NCBI GenBank assembly: GCA_029449245.1
Contig: JANATF010000002.1
Span: 1,178,001-1,242,000, forward strand
Source of the DNA: Mortierella alpina
Taxonomy: Eukaryota; Mortierellomycota; Mortierellomycetes; Mortierellales; Mortierellaceae
Length of the DNA: 64,000 nt
Direction: 5' to 3'
The translations under genes and the position numbers were made by a program. The notes under the pieces are model-generated. The model was not told the origin of the DNA and searched no databases. It was given only the letters and a program-made list of their open reading frames with translations. Positions 45,001 through 57,680 of this stretch are shown piece after piece. How positions within the stretch are numbered: the stretch's first letter is position 1; the number at the start of each line of letters is the position of its first letter.

Positions 45001-46485
45001 ATGCCCATAGCGATAGTTATTTTTCTCATGCCTCTGTAAGGCCTGAGGGCCATTGTTTATCGCACATGGGCGTTTTCACACGGGTTCTAAAGGGAAAGTA
45101 CACTGGCCAACAACAACAACAATAGCAGGACAAGGGTGGAGATTCAGCGCTTCACATCTCTATTAGCAAATGGGCTGTTGCCAAAACCGATAGCCGTAAC
45201 AACTTCAAATGCGCCTTTGACTGTGAGAGTATAGAGAATGAGGTTTTGAAAAGGGAGGGAGCTGGAAAAATAGGATGGGCGGAATGGCTATTGTTAGTGC
45301 GAATGCTGGCAGTCAGTAAGAGTTACTGATTTTTGGCCACGGGCACAAGGACCTCGAGGCGAGCATGCGAGGTTCAGAGAGGGGGGGGGGAATGGCGGAA
45401 AGGTCATGGGCGTATGTTCCTCATTGCGTCAACGGGGGGTGGTTACCTTATTCAATTTACTGTTGTTGTGATCGTGAGGCAGAATGTGCAATCGAACGGG
45501 CTCATGCGAGGTCAACGCCAAAGAGCGGGCCGCCTTGGCTATAACGCGTTATCACGCCCGCGCAAAAGCAGAGATTTGATAGTTCAAACGGCGCGCCAGG
45601 AAAACACCCAGATGTAGGTAGTCATTAGTCTGCCCCGCTAGCCTCGACCTCACTCTAGCCCTTAAATATCAAGTCCTACTTTTAACCCTGGTAACCTCAT
45701 TCTCGACGCCCCTCTCCTATTACATGTAATCCGTGCCGAATGACAGACGTCGTAGATAATCATCCGACTCTTACTAAGACCCTTTTTGTAGGGAGTGAAC
45801 GAACCGTGATTGTCACTTGCCAAGTATTGTACATATTGGATCACTCCTTTTTTTTGACGGTCCTCAAATCGCCATCCGTGTTCACGCTGGATGCTCTCTG
45901 CTGCCTTCGCTCACTCCTTTTCTGCTCTTTTCAAGTCATAGGGTTTACTCCTCTATCTCTTACTCTTACTACATCCATCGTGCTCGGACACATGCCTGGT
46001 GTGTGCTCGCCGAATAGCCGCCCCATAACTGTGCGCTTTCGTGGATGCGAGGAGCGGATGACACCTTAGCCCATATTATTCATGGGTTAGGTGCCACACG
46101 ACCGAGCCAGGGAGCATGTCAGTCTGTGCATGGCAACATCATCTACGGAGCTACACCATCGTTACTTCGCCAGACGCGTGTGGCATGTGTCTTGGAGCGT
46201 GCTTCTAATCAGCTACACCAGCTACACCAGTCATGTCTTTCCAAGTGAGTGTGGCAGGAGCCTTAGGGTATGCACTAAGCAAGCCGATGCACAATGACTT
46301 GACAATCGTCATTTCTCCTTAAATACGATGCAACTTGCAACTAGAATTCCTTTTTTCTGATCCTTATTCTTCACCAGCTTCTTCTTCCTCCTCCTCCTCC
46401 TCCTCCTCCTCACATCTTATCTTCCTCCTCAGGAAATCCTTACGGCAACCTCATCCGTGAAAGCGAAATCTCGCAATTGATCATA
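42010..46485. other. 4.5 kb divergent intergenic region between the two subtilisins
   Basis: I find no supported gene in this stretch. It contains CA-rich microsatellites (CAACAACAACAAC at about 44828-44840 and 45109-45122), a G run near 45381, and a CTTCCTCCTCC stretch at 46383-46412 in the leader of copy 2. The best small frame is on the minus strand (42906-42745), starting MVAKKPSESTSAREG, with CPTEC and a third Cys. It lies between plausible splice sites but has no recognisable family. The region probably holds the regulatory sequences of both proteases. Confidence 0.5.
42144..42151 (-). promoter_or_regulatory. TATA box of subtilisin copy 1
   Basis: On the minus strand this reads TATAAATA, 135 bases upstream of the start codon. 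It matches the consensus well. Confidence 0.5.
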
Positions 46486-47646
46486 ATGAAATACACCATC
46501 GTTCTCGCTGCAGTTCTTGCAATTGTCCAGGCTGCACCCCTCGTCAATAACGGCGGCAAGCCCATTGCTGGTTCGTACATTGTCATCCTCAAGGACGGAA
46601 ACACGGCCGAGTCCTTCAAGGCCAAGTTCGATGACATTGCTAAGCGTCAAAACGGTCGTGGCCACGCGCCCACCATCAACCGCGCCTACAGTGAAGTTTC
46701 TGGTTTCTCCGCCACCATCAATGAGGCTGCCTTGAAGGAACTCCAGGCCGCCGATGAGGTCGAGTACATTGAACAGGATTCCATCGTGACCATGTATGGC
46801 GTTGAATCCTCCCCTCCATCCTGGGGTCTCCCTCGCGTCTCCCAGAGAGATGTTGACAACAACGCGGATTACTTGTACAACGACGCTGCTGGTGAGGGTG
46901 TCACCGCGTACGTAATTGACACTGGTGTCTACATTGACCACAATGAGTTCGAGGGCCGTGCCACCTGGGGCGCCAACTTCATCGATAAATCCGCGGATAC
47001 TGATGAGAACGGTCACGGTACTCATTGTGCAGGAACCATTGGCGGTGCCACCTATGGCGTTGCCAAGAGGGTCGACATCGTTGGTGTCAAGGTCTTGGAC
47101 GCCGGTGGATCCGGTTCGACCTCGGGTGTTGTTGCCGGTATGGACTGGGTTGCCAAGCACGCCGTTGCTGGAAAGTCGGTTGTGAGCATGTCCCTCGGAG
47201 GTGGCAAGTCCCAGGCCATTAACGATGCCGCCGAACGTCTTTATAGGGCCAACATCCCCTTGATTGTTGCTGCTGGTAACGATGCTACTGCAGATGCCTG
47301 CAATGGCTCGCCCTCTGGTGCCAAAAATGCCTACACTGTTGCCGCGTCGGACAAATCTGACAGGACCGCATCTTTCACCTCCTTCGGCAAGTGCGTTGAG
47401 ATCTTTGCACCCGGTGTCGGTATCACGTCCTCCTGGATCGGTGATGCCGGTGCCAAGAACACCATCTCAGGAACCTCGATGGCCACTCCCCACGTTGCCG
47501 GTGTTGCTGCCTTATACCTCTCCTTCAACAGCTTGCCCACTGCCCAGTCCGTCTTTGATAAGTTGACCTCCACTGCCACCGCTGGCAAGATCACCGGCAA
47601 CTTGAAGGGCTCGCCCAACAGATTGGTCTTCAATGGTGCCGCTTAA
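46486..47646 (+). CDS. Secreted subtilisin-like serine protease (S8, proteinase K-like), copy 2
   Basis: This 386-residue intronless paralogue of the protease at 40849-42009 has the same signal peptide, I9 propeptide and catalytic layout. Asp is in YVIDTGVYIDH, His in NGHGTHCAGTIGG, Asn in IVAAGNDA and Ser in SGTSMATPHVAG. Unlike copy 1 it keeps the Cys after the active His, as in proteinase K. Charged substitutions cluster in surface stretches (for example SQRDVDNN versus SQKALDNN). The core segment GVKVLDAGGSGSTSGVVAG and the C-terminal 45 residues are identical, with only a few synonymous changes in the latter. A Met two codons upstream of an Ile at 46477-46485 belongs to a non-ATG frame extension; 46486 is the homologous start. 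A 243-codon antisense frame is a shadow. Confidence 0.96.
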   Translation: MKYTIVLAAVLAIVQAAPLVNNGGKPIAGSYIVILKDGNTAESFKAKFDDIAKRQNGRGHAPTINRAYSEVSGFSATINEAALKELQAADEVEYIEQDSIVTMYGVESSPPSWGLPRVSQRDVDNNADYLYNDAAGEGVTAYVIDTGVYIDHNEFEGRATWGANFIDKSADTDENGHGTHCAGTIGGATYGVAKRVDIVGVKVLDAGGSGSTSGVVAGMDWVAKHAVAGKSVVSMSLGGGKSQAINDAAERLYRANIPLIVAAGNDATADACNGSPSGAKNAYTVAASDKSDRTASFTSFGKCVEIFAPGVGITSSWIGDAGAKNTISGTSMATPHVAGVAALYLSFNSLPTAQSVFDKLTSTATAGKITGNLKGSPNRLVFNGAA

Positions 47647-49495
47647 ATGGGGGATCCATCTCAACGAAGAGAAAAGCTGAACTTTAGACCTACCCTCAAG
47701 CAATTACGCCGTATATTTTTTTGTTGTATATCCTTCGCCGTCTCTCACCTTCCTTTTTTTTACCCTTACTTTAACGAAAAAAAAAAGACTTTGAAAATAA
47801 AATCGAATAAGGGTGTTGATCGCCCGCTACTCCATGCCTTGGTGTATTGGAAACGGACTTTCTATTAAGCGCTCTGGCCCAAGCGGGCTCGCGGAGTTCA
47901 AGCGCGTGGGCGTTGGACAAGCGATTGTTACTGTAGTCGTTGGAGAGCTTTAAATATGGTTACAGTGTGGGTTGTCTCAAAAGACGAACATGAAGTCTAA
48001 ACGACTTTAGGTTATTTTGTTTGGTATGGTGTGGGGTGGACCATACATGAAGTACTCGGTAGCATGAGCCACATGCATAGTGTACGGCTTGCGGTCTTGG
48101 ATTTTGCAAACTGTGATGGTGTATAGACACAAGAGTACATGAATACGGGAGTGGTCATTATCGTCACAGAAGCATATCGAGTGAAAGACCTCGACCCGCA
48201 GCAGCTCTGCTGCGGGTTTGCATCCAAAAAAGAAAAAACCGCTGTGCGTAACACGGCGTTTGTGAAGGGGTTTGTGCGACATGTGAGGAACAGCTCCCAC
48301 AACTTTTTCAGATTCCATGACGTCAACAAGTGTGTGGACCGGCAACCAATCACAGTCGTGCTAATTTTAATCTTGCGACAATTTGAGCAAGAAAACGAAA
48401 GAAGGTTGGAAGCGACGCTTTTGGGTGCGAGGGAGGGCCACCCAACCGAGCAAAGGATGATCTTCAAAGAAGGTACAAGGACGGGTAATAAAATAACAAA
48501 AAGGGCGTCCTGGGAATAAATAATAAGCGCTGACCGCCAAAAAAAGGGCGATGCAAAGCAGCATGCCGCTCAAGATACAGCCGCGCACAGCCGGGTGGGG
48601 GGAGGGCGGGGGTGCCAGCAGGGAGCAGCGGAGTCATATGTGTAAGCTTTGGGAGGCGCTTGGAAGATACCCCGCAAAGCCATATTGGGTCTCGACTGTA
48701 CCGGGTGTTCGTGATCACATTGCCATAGACAATGGGAGCGAGCTCCACTTGGAGACAGGTGGACAATGTCCCAAGCAAGAGGAGGAAAGCACAGGCACAG
48801 GCGGAATGAGCGTGGCCGTCTGTGAGGGAACAAGGGCGTGTAGGGTGGCGAGTGGGCTATTGCGTATGAGATATCGAGCGAGCGAGAGAGAGATGGCCCG
48901 CGGTCCTTTTTTTTTTTTGTGGCCTGCCTCCCCCTCTCGCACTTCTCTCTCTCTCTTTTGCTCCTTTTCACACCTCTCTTGTTTTTTTGCACACTTCACA
49001 CCTCCGTTCTTTTTGGCCTCGTCTCTTTCCATCCATCTCCTTGATTCCCTCTTTCCGGTCTGATTTCGATCTCTTGCTGCCGTTTCTTTCATCGACACTC
49101 CCATCAGACCTGCCATCGACATCCGTATCCCCCCTCCCATCCAGCCTGCCGCACCCGCACCCCTTCTTTTGTCCCTTCCTTGCGGCTCGACCCTTTCTAG
49201 CTGCTGTTGCACCCGCTCACCTCGATTGGCACTCCCATTCCCTCAGAGCGCTACACCGTCCGTTGCAGAACACCCCAAATCCCATACCCATCCATCGTCC
49301 TCCTCTCGTTTCACATAGCCCGCATCCTATTCCCAGCCCACGTTGGTCCTCTTTCTCTCTCGCTCCATCCCTTGCCGGCAAGGACCCTCCACCGCAGTTG
49401 ACCCGTGCCTCCGCAACACCGCCCGAGAGTGAACTGGTCCACCGGGGATAGTCAGTCATTTTCGTCTAGTCATCGTCCTTCGTCTCTATACCCAC
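47647..49495. other. 3' flank of subtilisin copy 2 and long promoter/leader of the next gene
   Basis: No gene is supported. There is an A run at 47778-47788 and a G-rich patch near 48594-48612. A very long pyrimidine-rich tract from 48900 to 49400 is the likely leader of the Ser-rich gene. Long frames in the tract (Pro/Ser/Leu-only) reflect base composition. Confidence 0.45.
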
Positions 49496-52400
49496 ATGCC
49501 CGCATCAAAGGGCTATTCTTCACCGCTTTCGAACAAGGACTGGGTCATTTACGGCATCACAACAGACACAGCAGCGACGTGCTCCATCGCTTCGGCTGCT
49601 ATTACAAATACAAATACCACCACCTCCACCACATACGCCCCGGCAATTACCTCCATGGCCATGACCTTGTCAGAGACCTCTGTGGGCAACGACGACGGCA
49701 GCGACGAGTCCAGTGAAACCAACGTTCTTGGTTCTATGAGTTATGTTGAACGACGGGCAGACTGGACGGATCCACGTCTGTTGGAACACGTTCTGAATGT
49801 GTGTATGCACAAACTACAGAGGGTCTCCTACGGTCGCCACGAGTGCTTGTCCCGACAGGTGCAACTCTCATGGTAAGCACATTTGCACATGGCGCTTTGC
49901 AAAGGAATGAAAACACACAATCTTTGGTTCTTTTGCAACCCCTACAGCCAGCCCTTCTAGGGCTCTCCCGTGTGTGTGCAGTTTGGTGCTGTCGATTTTT
50001 CTTCACTGCTCCCAGCGTTGCTAGATCTTGGTTTCCATTGAGACTAGAGGCCGCAAAGATGGATGCTACTACACCACCCATAGAGTCCTTTTTTGTTTCT
50101 GTGTTGTCGAATCTGATTTCTAGCACTGTGATGTGTAATGTGTTTGTGTAATGACGGCCGTGGCTGTTGACCATTGCTGCCGCGTCATCTCATCTTTTGC
50201 AATCTGCGTTCTCGACTGACCTGACTTTGCTCTCGCTCACTCTCGCCTGACTGACTGACCTACCATCGTTGTTCATGTCGATGTGTCTATGGGTGTCTTG
50301 TTATCGCCTCTTATTCGTGTCTATCTTTTGTCTACACTCTCCTCCGTGCTCGTCTCCGTGCCTTTTTCCCCTCTGCGTTGCAATCCAACCGATACTTATA
50401 TTGTGTGCATGCATTTCATACATCTACCGTCATGATAGCATGCTGCATCGACTCAGGATGCAGTCCTTCCAGCTCCAGCAGCAACAGCTGCAGCAGCAGC
50501 CGCTCGTCTTTGATCAGGACATGTCCTCGCTCCATTCTCTGGACTCCATCTCCGCCTACGACTGGGACCAAGCTGCAACCCTGGGTCCCAATCCACTTTC
50601 CTCTAATCTGTCGCTGGATATGCTGCTCAGCATGGGTGCTTCGAACAGCTCGTCAGATCCATCCGCCTCGTCCTCGCCCACGAACGAGGTTGACCAACAA
50701 GACATCTTCAATCTCGGCCCACTGCCTCAGCAGCAAAACAGTTTGTCGTCCATCCCGCTCGTGCCCTTCTCGGGCGACTATTCTGCCACGGTTGGCTCGT
50801 CCTCACCGATCGCACTCTCGTCTATCCCATCGCTGCCGACTTCCTCGCCATCGCAGGATCAGCCGTTGGCGACTGCAACTGCTCTGCCGCAACAGACCTA
50901 CTACGAACTGCTGATGGCAGCCAATCCGAACGAGCCTCTTTCCCAACTCCTGTCCACCAGCGCGACCACGATGAGCCCTTCATCCTATACTACTGCCTCT
51001 CCGATCCAGTCCAGCCCGGCGTTGGAGCACCCATCCGCTTACGCAGTTCTAGACACTCCCGTATCGTCCTTTGCCACAGGTTCCTCATCGTCCACCCCTA
51101 CTCTAGTGTCCCAGAGCATTTCTTCGGCTGACCAAATTACAACAGCGTTCCCACTGGCAGCCATCCCCATCTCGAGCTCTTCGGATGCCCAACAGCAAAC
51201 CATCCCATTGACAACCAAGGAGATTATGGACGCACTCTCTGGCCAGTTCCCTATCCAGCCTATCCCAGCCTCCCAGCTGGATCTCACTGTGCCCGTTGCG
51301 GAATCCTCGCCCACACAAGAGTCGTTCCCGGTGGCAGTAGAGAGCCTGACTTACCACTCTACTAGCCAGACTCTGTCCAGTACTGAAGCTGTGGCTGCCT
51401 CGAAAACAGCGACGCGTATCTCGCCTCCTCTTTCCGACACCAATGTCGCTGCCGCCGTCCTCGCTGCCATTCGTGCTGTTGAGACATTTAGCCATGGCGG
51501 CAAGGCGGGCGATAACTCTACAGCTTCAGTTGAATCGGACTCTACTGAGCAGCTTGGCGCTGTGTTGACTGTGAATGCGACTGTGCCTCTGATCACGTCT
51601 GCAGAATTGGATTTGGAGAAGGTGTCAAAGAAATTGGCCGACATGGACACTGGCGAACCCACGTCGAGCACCCGTCCTCTTTTGGTTTCTCGTGTTACTG
51701 GAGTGGACGCTGCAAGCGACTCTGCCATTCCTGAGGATCGCAGCAAAGGATCGATTGTTAGCAACAGCAGCGCTGAGCCAGTGCTCGAGCCAGAGGACGA
51801 TTTCCACATTTCATCTACCACGCCATCACCCCCGCCCGCGGCTGCCAGAACAGGCACTCGGTCTCGAAAGTCTGCCAGAACTCCGGTTATGCGACGACGA
51901 TCTTCGCGAGCTTCCAATCGACCCTACAAGGAAAGGAATGCTCACTTACGCAGTAGTGAGGTCTACGAGGATGTGCAGGACGAGGATGAGCACGCATCTA
52001 AGCGTGCGAGATCCAGTGATGAGGATGCATCCTCGTCTTCATGCTCCAGCCCCGAATCTTCGCCGCCCTCACCAAAGACCCCACCACCATTGGCCGATAA
52101 CCACAGCACGGTCCATGAGCATGATGGTCATCTTGTGCCTGGAATTAAGAGCTTGGATAGCGATCATGACCATGATCATTTGTTGAGTCACCACGATCAC
52201 GGAGATGAGCTAAAGTCGTTGAAGCGATCGAGTCACAAAGTTTGTGAGGAAGATGTCGATGCACAAACGCCCAAGCTCAAAAGGAAGAAGAAAGTGGTGC
52301 GCGTGAGGACGACACAATCGCAGAGCATGGATGGAGAGGAGCCAGGAGACGAATCGGATGCAGGCATCCTCTCGCCGTCCCTTCTACCGCGCTATTCATC

Positions 52401-52539
52401 ATCACAAATGACGACGCGTCGGTCCGCTCGGATTAACCGCCACCTCAATCAAGCAGATCTTGGCGATGCCCACTGTCTTGCCAGCAACAATGTTCCCAAG
52501 CTTGTGGGCGGCAGGGCCAGCAGACCGGCTGCGGCGTGA
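49496..52539 (+). CDS. Large Ser/Thr-rich, probably disordered protein with Gln tract, unknown function
   Basis: I propose exons 49496-49872 and 50439-52539 (825 residues). The donor TG|GTAAGC and the acceptor CATGATAG join in phase; an acceptor at 50456 is an equally phased alternative. The first exon ends in a folded-looking segment (DWTDPRLLEHVLNVCMHKLQ). The second starts with a Gln-rich stretch (QLQQQQLQQQP), then long Ser/Thr/Pro-rich sequence. Basic clusters follow (RTGTRSRKSARTPVMRRRSS near 545-565, and KLKRKKKVVRVR), which could be nuclear signals, plus a His/Asp cluster (DSDHDHDHLLSHHDHGDE). No DNA-binding domain is recognised. Composition suggests a nuclear regulatory protein, but that is inference. 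The 566-base intron is long for this genome, so two separate genes remain possible. Confidence 0.6.
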
Positions 52540-54110
52540 AGAAAGGGCCTTTAACTTTCTTTGCCATTTGTTCTTTTCTCTTTCTTCTCTTTTATTGCTT
52601 TTTCACATTTGATCCCGCCCCACTGGAGTGGCATTTTCCTTTTTTTGTTCTTTTTCTTTTTCATGTCATCCTGTCGTGTACTTTATGCGCTGTTTTATTC
52701 ATTATTTGTTGTACCATTGATATCATTATGCAGACGGCGATACCTACTCCCGACCGTTAATCCTCCTATTCGCTGTGCGTTGCATGGCATGTTGATGCAC
52801 GTTTCTCGAAACCCTTTTTTTTGCAGCCAGTTGTATATATATATGCCCGCGTTTTTTCTTTTCTTTTTTCTTTTCTTTTTTCTTTTCCTACATGTAGTTC
52901 CTTCCAATTTGCTATTGTCTGTGCTCCAGTGTTGTAGTGTTGTAATTGCTTCCCCCCCTTACCTCTTACCCCTTGCCCATAGCGGGTGTGCCATTATGAG
53001 GTTTTATCTCTTTTATGGTTTTTGTTTTTTTATTACCCACCTCTTGCTTCTACCGTCTTAATCCCCCTTTTTCCTCCCCCACCCTAATATCTCATCAAGA
53101 AACAAAAAAAAAAAAAAAAAAAAAAGACTGGAAGAAGGGTTTGAGGAACTCGGTTTTTCTGCCCGTGCCATTTCCAAAAGAGGTCTGTCCGATGACCCGA
53201 TTTTCGTTTTTCGTTTTTCGTTGTGCTCTCAGAAGAGTCCTCTATTGTAAACCTTTCAGCATCAGAGCATTGGAGAAGTAGGAAAAGTCATATAAAAAAA
53301 CACGCAACACCCCTTCCTTCTAAACAAAAATGAATAAACTACTACTATACAGAATAGGCTTTGCTTGAGGGCATGTTGTGAATGGGGGCCCCGTGTCTCA
53401 CAAATGGGACGCACGGGCCATGGATGCCATGGCATTGCTCAGTAGCACGCTGAAGTCGATCCATTGTCTTTGTCGGTGGGGATGTTTTCTGTTCCACTTG
53501 TTCCAAAATGCCATTTATGATCGACTAGGAGAGCGGAGAGCGAGCGATGGCTGCTGTGCTTGTTGGACGTGGACGATGCTTCGTCAGCAGGGCTAGATAT
53601 ACAAGCAGGTACTAGTGCATGTCCAGTGGAGTATGTATGCAGACACATGCCCAGTTTACATGTATACGATATTGTAGTGTTGTGCTGGTCTATTTCCATG
53701 CGACTGCGACGGATGTCGGGCACACCACGGACGGGCAGCAGGGCTCTCAGATGCGCTCCTGTCCCTCCAGGCCATTTGCTCACACATCAATCGAGCAAGC
53801 GAGGATATTTATATTCCCCCTCCCCCCGGGGTGTTGCTGTGGCCCATAGCAGACCACAGAGAGTGTTCGCTCCCCATACGAGACCAGAGTGAGTGTTCCC
53901 TCCCTTTTTTTGTCTCCCCTACTGCCCTTCCTGTTGATGCCGGGTGTGCCCCCTGTCTGCCTCTCTGCCATTCGCCATCATCCCTCTGCCTCTGCCCCCT
54001 CTTTCCCGCCCCTTTCCCCCCTCTCTCCACCCATCTCCCCGTCAGCCAGGCCCACCGTTGGCCAACCGCCCTGCCCTCCCTGCCCTCCCTGCCCTCGCAA
54101 CCCCCTGCAA
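52540..54110. other. 3' flank and promoter region between the two Ser-rich genes
   Basis: T-rich 3' sequence (52555-52900) is followed by an A run at 53102-53125 and a repeated TTTTCGTTTTTCG motif near 53204-53220. The leader at 53900-54100 is strongly CT-rich, with a CCCTGCCCTC repeat (54070-54096). No gene is supported; in-frame extension of the next gene upstream of 54111 is Pro/Ser/Leu low complexity. Confidence 0.45.
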
Positions 54111-56899
54111 ATGGCGCCTCACAACGGCGACGACGCCGGCCAGCCCATCGCCTCCACCGCACCACCGCATCCTCGGCCGCCACCAACCGTCTCGCCCATC
54201 CCTGCCTCGCCCTCCATCCGCCCTGCATTTGCTAGTAATAGCAATAGCAATAGCACCAGCAACAGTAACAGTAACAGCTGTAAGACCCACAGCAGCAATA
54301 ATGGCAACAATCACTGCAGTAATGAGTCCCTACCCAAAACACTCTCGCCCATACAGCTCGTCGCCCTGTCCAATCTCAAACTCAACAGCGACATGTTCTC
54401 CAACCGCTCGCTGTCTATCCACCGACGAATCCTCGTCAAGAACCTGCTGACCCTGCTCTACCAATTGGAGCCGCCTATGGACTGGGCGCAGATGCAGCTA
54501 GAGATGCAGCGGATGGAATATGGCGGAGACCATGCTGCCGACGACCAAGAGTCGATGCTGCTCGGAGAGGAGGAGCAGAACGGGTGGATGGAACGGACCC
54601 TGCACGCTGCTGGGCTGAATGAAAGCGATGATGCTCAAGAGTCCCCACAGGTAAGCCCTTCTTGACACGAGAGCCGTTTCCAGAGACAGAACCGGCACAG
54701 AAATGCCATGATGGAGTGCTGATACTTCAAATTTGCTCGCGGGCTGTTCTACTTTAGATTACCCTGTCTGAGACTAGCAGACGCGAGTCCGATGCAGCTT
54801 CGTCGCCGTCCACGGCTGGTTCACAACTGCTGTCGCCCTCTTCAACAGCTTCATCCCACTCCGCGTCAGCAGCCTCGGCAGCCCTGCCTCGACCCAAATC
54901 GACAGAATTGCCTCAGTCGCTGCATTCTTATCTCTCCACAGTGTTTGACGTGGACTGGTCTGTGGGCTTGCCCAACACCGAGGATTCGCTCTTCATTCAA
55001 GCAACAGCTGCGTCCTCCTCAGGGGCTACCAACGCATCCATCAATGGCTCTCCGCTTCCTGCCTCGGCTGGCAAACGCAAATCCGTTGGTCTGTCGTCTG
55101 GACTGTCCAATGTTTCTTCCGCCTTCGCCGCTTCCACTTCAACTCCGTCCTCATCTTCCTCGGCCCACTTAACTCACTCACGGTCTTCCACGGTCTCAAC
55201 CACGTCATCAATTTCATCTGTGTCCTCCGTGTCCAGCGCGTCGTCCGTGAGCAGTACAGAAACCAATCGTAGCAAAGTGGGGCCTGGACAAACCAGGTTA
55301 AAGAAGCAGGAGGAGCCATCAAAGGATAGCATCGGCATCGCAGGCGCAGGAAATGCCTCAGCCAATTTAGCCCGCAAGTCCTCGCTGCCGTCTTCTCAAC
55401 CTCGAGGCAGCGCCAATGGCATCACCACCAGTCATAGCAATAACCTGGTCGGAGACGGTGTGAATGACGGAAACAAAAACAATAACGCCAGCCCCACCAA
55501 CCGCGGCGACAACATCGCGAACAATAGCCTGCCTGCGCGAAAGGCGAGCATCAACGGTCACGTCAAGCCAATGATGGTTCCAGGACGACGGTCTTCGCTG
55601 CTTCAAACTGGCCAAATGCCCCCAGTCATTTCCACCCCAAAGGGCGGCAACCAGCCCAACGGCAGCAACCTTGGTAGGCACAACACAACTAGCCGCACTG
55701 CAACTCTTCTGGATGGATCGCGTTCTCCGCAATTATCGCCCGTTTCTCCGTCATCATCACCGGCTTCTCCATCCTTGGCGCCAATATCCCCCACTCCTTC
55801 ACCCATCTCGCCATCACTATCGCCAATCAAGTCACCTTCCTTGTCACCGACGTCGGCTTCATCGACCTCTCCCAAGCCAGCATTTGCCAAAAGGACTTCA
55901 TCCTTGCCCTCGGAACGACCTCCGCCTATTCAACGATCGCGCAGTAGCGATAACACCAGTCGGGCGCCTGTAGCCATTACCACGTCCGTGTCGCAAACTA
56001 GTATCATTGGATTGCCACGACCGCTACTTAGCCCCACCTTGCCCGCCGCCTCATTGTCATCAAGCCCACCGCCTTCGCCGCCTTCACAACATCAACATCA
56101 GTATCAACAGCATTTGACCCCAGGACCTTACCCATATTCACGCTCGACCTCTGATGACCAGTTGACGACACGAAACAGTGTGCATGGAGGCGAAAACAGA
56201 AGGTCTCCGGCCCCATCTCCAACTTTGTCGCCTACAGCCTATAACTCTGAGACCCAGAACTCTATTACGTCGCCTGCACGGGCGGCATCTACGCTCTCCC
56301 GACCCTCGCCTAGTTACATGCTAAAGGCCTCCAGATCAACTCCTTGTCTGGTCTCTGGCGCAGAGGAGCGACATCCGCATGATGGAATGGAGCAGCCGGC
56401 GATGCCAGATCTTTATCGACAGCAGCAGGAACATTACGCCCAGCAGAGTTTGTTCTATTCTCAGGGGCAATCGGCGCCCCTGCAGCAACCACAGATAACG
56501 AGCAACGGGTTCAAACTGCTTGCGAGGACGAGTTCTCGACGGGCGGCTTCATCGTCGTCTGGAGCACCCGGAGGCATGAATATCAGCACGCCCTTGCCTT
56601 TGGTACCGAATAGTCAGTCTTCAGGCAGCGAGTACGGCAATGGTGGATACAACCATGGTGATACTCATGTGAATAGCAATAATGGGTCTTACGGCATCTA
56701 TGGAAGTGGAGGACATGCATATGCGCAGAGCATGAGCAATGTCAGTATCATGAGCAGCAGCTCAGCAGTGACGACCAACAGCGCGAGGACGAGTCGTACA
56801 CAGGTGGAAAAGACCAAGGCGGGCTCATCGACCGTTGGCCGGTGGAACTCTATGAAGATGATCCTGGGTCTTCGAGTAGGACAGGGTGCCAAGGGATAG
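54111..56899 (+). CDS. Large Ser/Pro-rich disordered protein with one conserved-looking helical block, unknown function
   Basis: Exons 54111-54650 and 54758-56899 join in phase (893 residues). The start MAPHNGDDAG follows a CT-rich leader, and the next in-frame Met upstream lies in low-complexity sequence. An Asn/Ser repeat (about 43-60) is followed by a structured block, LSPIQLVALSNLKLNSDMF with HRRILVKNLLTLLYQ (about 78-122), then an acidic patch. The rest is Ser/Pro-rich, with repeated SPSLSPI/SPTPSPI stretches near 545-590 that offer many SP phosphorylation sites. The C-terminus is basic (STVGRWNSMKMILGLRVG). I do not recognise a family. The helical block plus disordered SP-rich body could suit a signalling or cytoskeletal adaptor, but nothing in the sequence settles that. 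Confidence 0.7.
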
Positions 56900-57680
56900 C
56901 CGCACCTTTGGCTCTTGATTGCTCTCGGCTTGCTTCCTTTTTGTTTTTTTGTCCCGATCGTTTTGATAACGATGTCTATGCCCTCTTTTTATTTTCTATA
57001 TCATGGCCATCCATTTATCTAAGCAACACCACATACTCCTTCCCCCATACCCCTCTTGTACAATAACACTACATCTCTAACCATTTTCTATGGATTGGAA
57101 AGTCGTTTGCGAAAACACGACCCCTTGATTGTCTTTTCACCAGAGAGAGTTTTAATCGCCTCCTTGACCCTTGTGCACGAGAGAAAAATGATATTAATAC
57201 CCTCGCCTCTATGCTGCTGCTGAAAAGTAGCGATTCACCTCGGCCTAGATCTGTACTTTAGCCATCCTTTGCTTTGACGTTACGCTGGCGATGGCCCCTT
57301 TGCTCATGTCATAGGGGTTATATTCAAAACAGCATGTTCTCTATCATGTATAAAACGAACGAGTGGCCCTTCTGGTTTTCGTTCGAGCGATTTGGTCTCT
57401 GCAACCACAGACATCACAAATCCTCCTGCAAGGCTCACTTACATAAACCCTCATAATCATCACTGCCATATATCAACAGCACCAGTGCAAGGCCACGTCC
57501 CATCCACTGTCTCGAGAGCACTACTGTATGAGAAAATTCCCTATAAAGCCCGTCGTAGCTCACTTTACTGCATTCGCTTATACCCAACGAGGTTGGTTCT
57601 GTGTGATCTCAACAGTTGTGATTAACAGAATTCTTCATCTTCATACCTTCCATGTATCAGCCATCTACTATTCCGATACA
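56900..57680 (+). other. 3' flank of the Ser-rich gene and promoter of the GH25 relic
   Basis: No gene is supported apart from the leader of the downstream muramidase copy. A TATA-like TATAAAGC stands at 57542-57549, about 130 bases before its start codon, so promoter elements seem retained even though the gene is broken. Confidence 0.45.

Noticed and set aside
46429-47160. 243-codon antisense frame in subtilisin copy 2 (and the matching 182-codon frame at 41470-42018 in copy 1)
   Set aside because: Both copies produce it simply because the sense codons are conserved. There is no start context, domain or splice support independent of the protease.
50275-50439. N-terminal extension of the first Ser-rich protein (MSMCLWVSCYRLLFVS...), which resembles a membrane segment
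   Set aside because: It reads the T-rich sequence of the likely intron. The preceding exon joins in phase at 50439, and the hydrophobic look comes from base composition.
53889-54110. Upstream in-frame extension of the second Ser-rich protein
   Set aside because: It is Pro/Ser/Leu low complexity from the CT-rich leader. The ATG at 54111 begins ordinary sequence.
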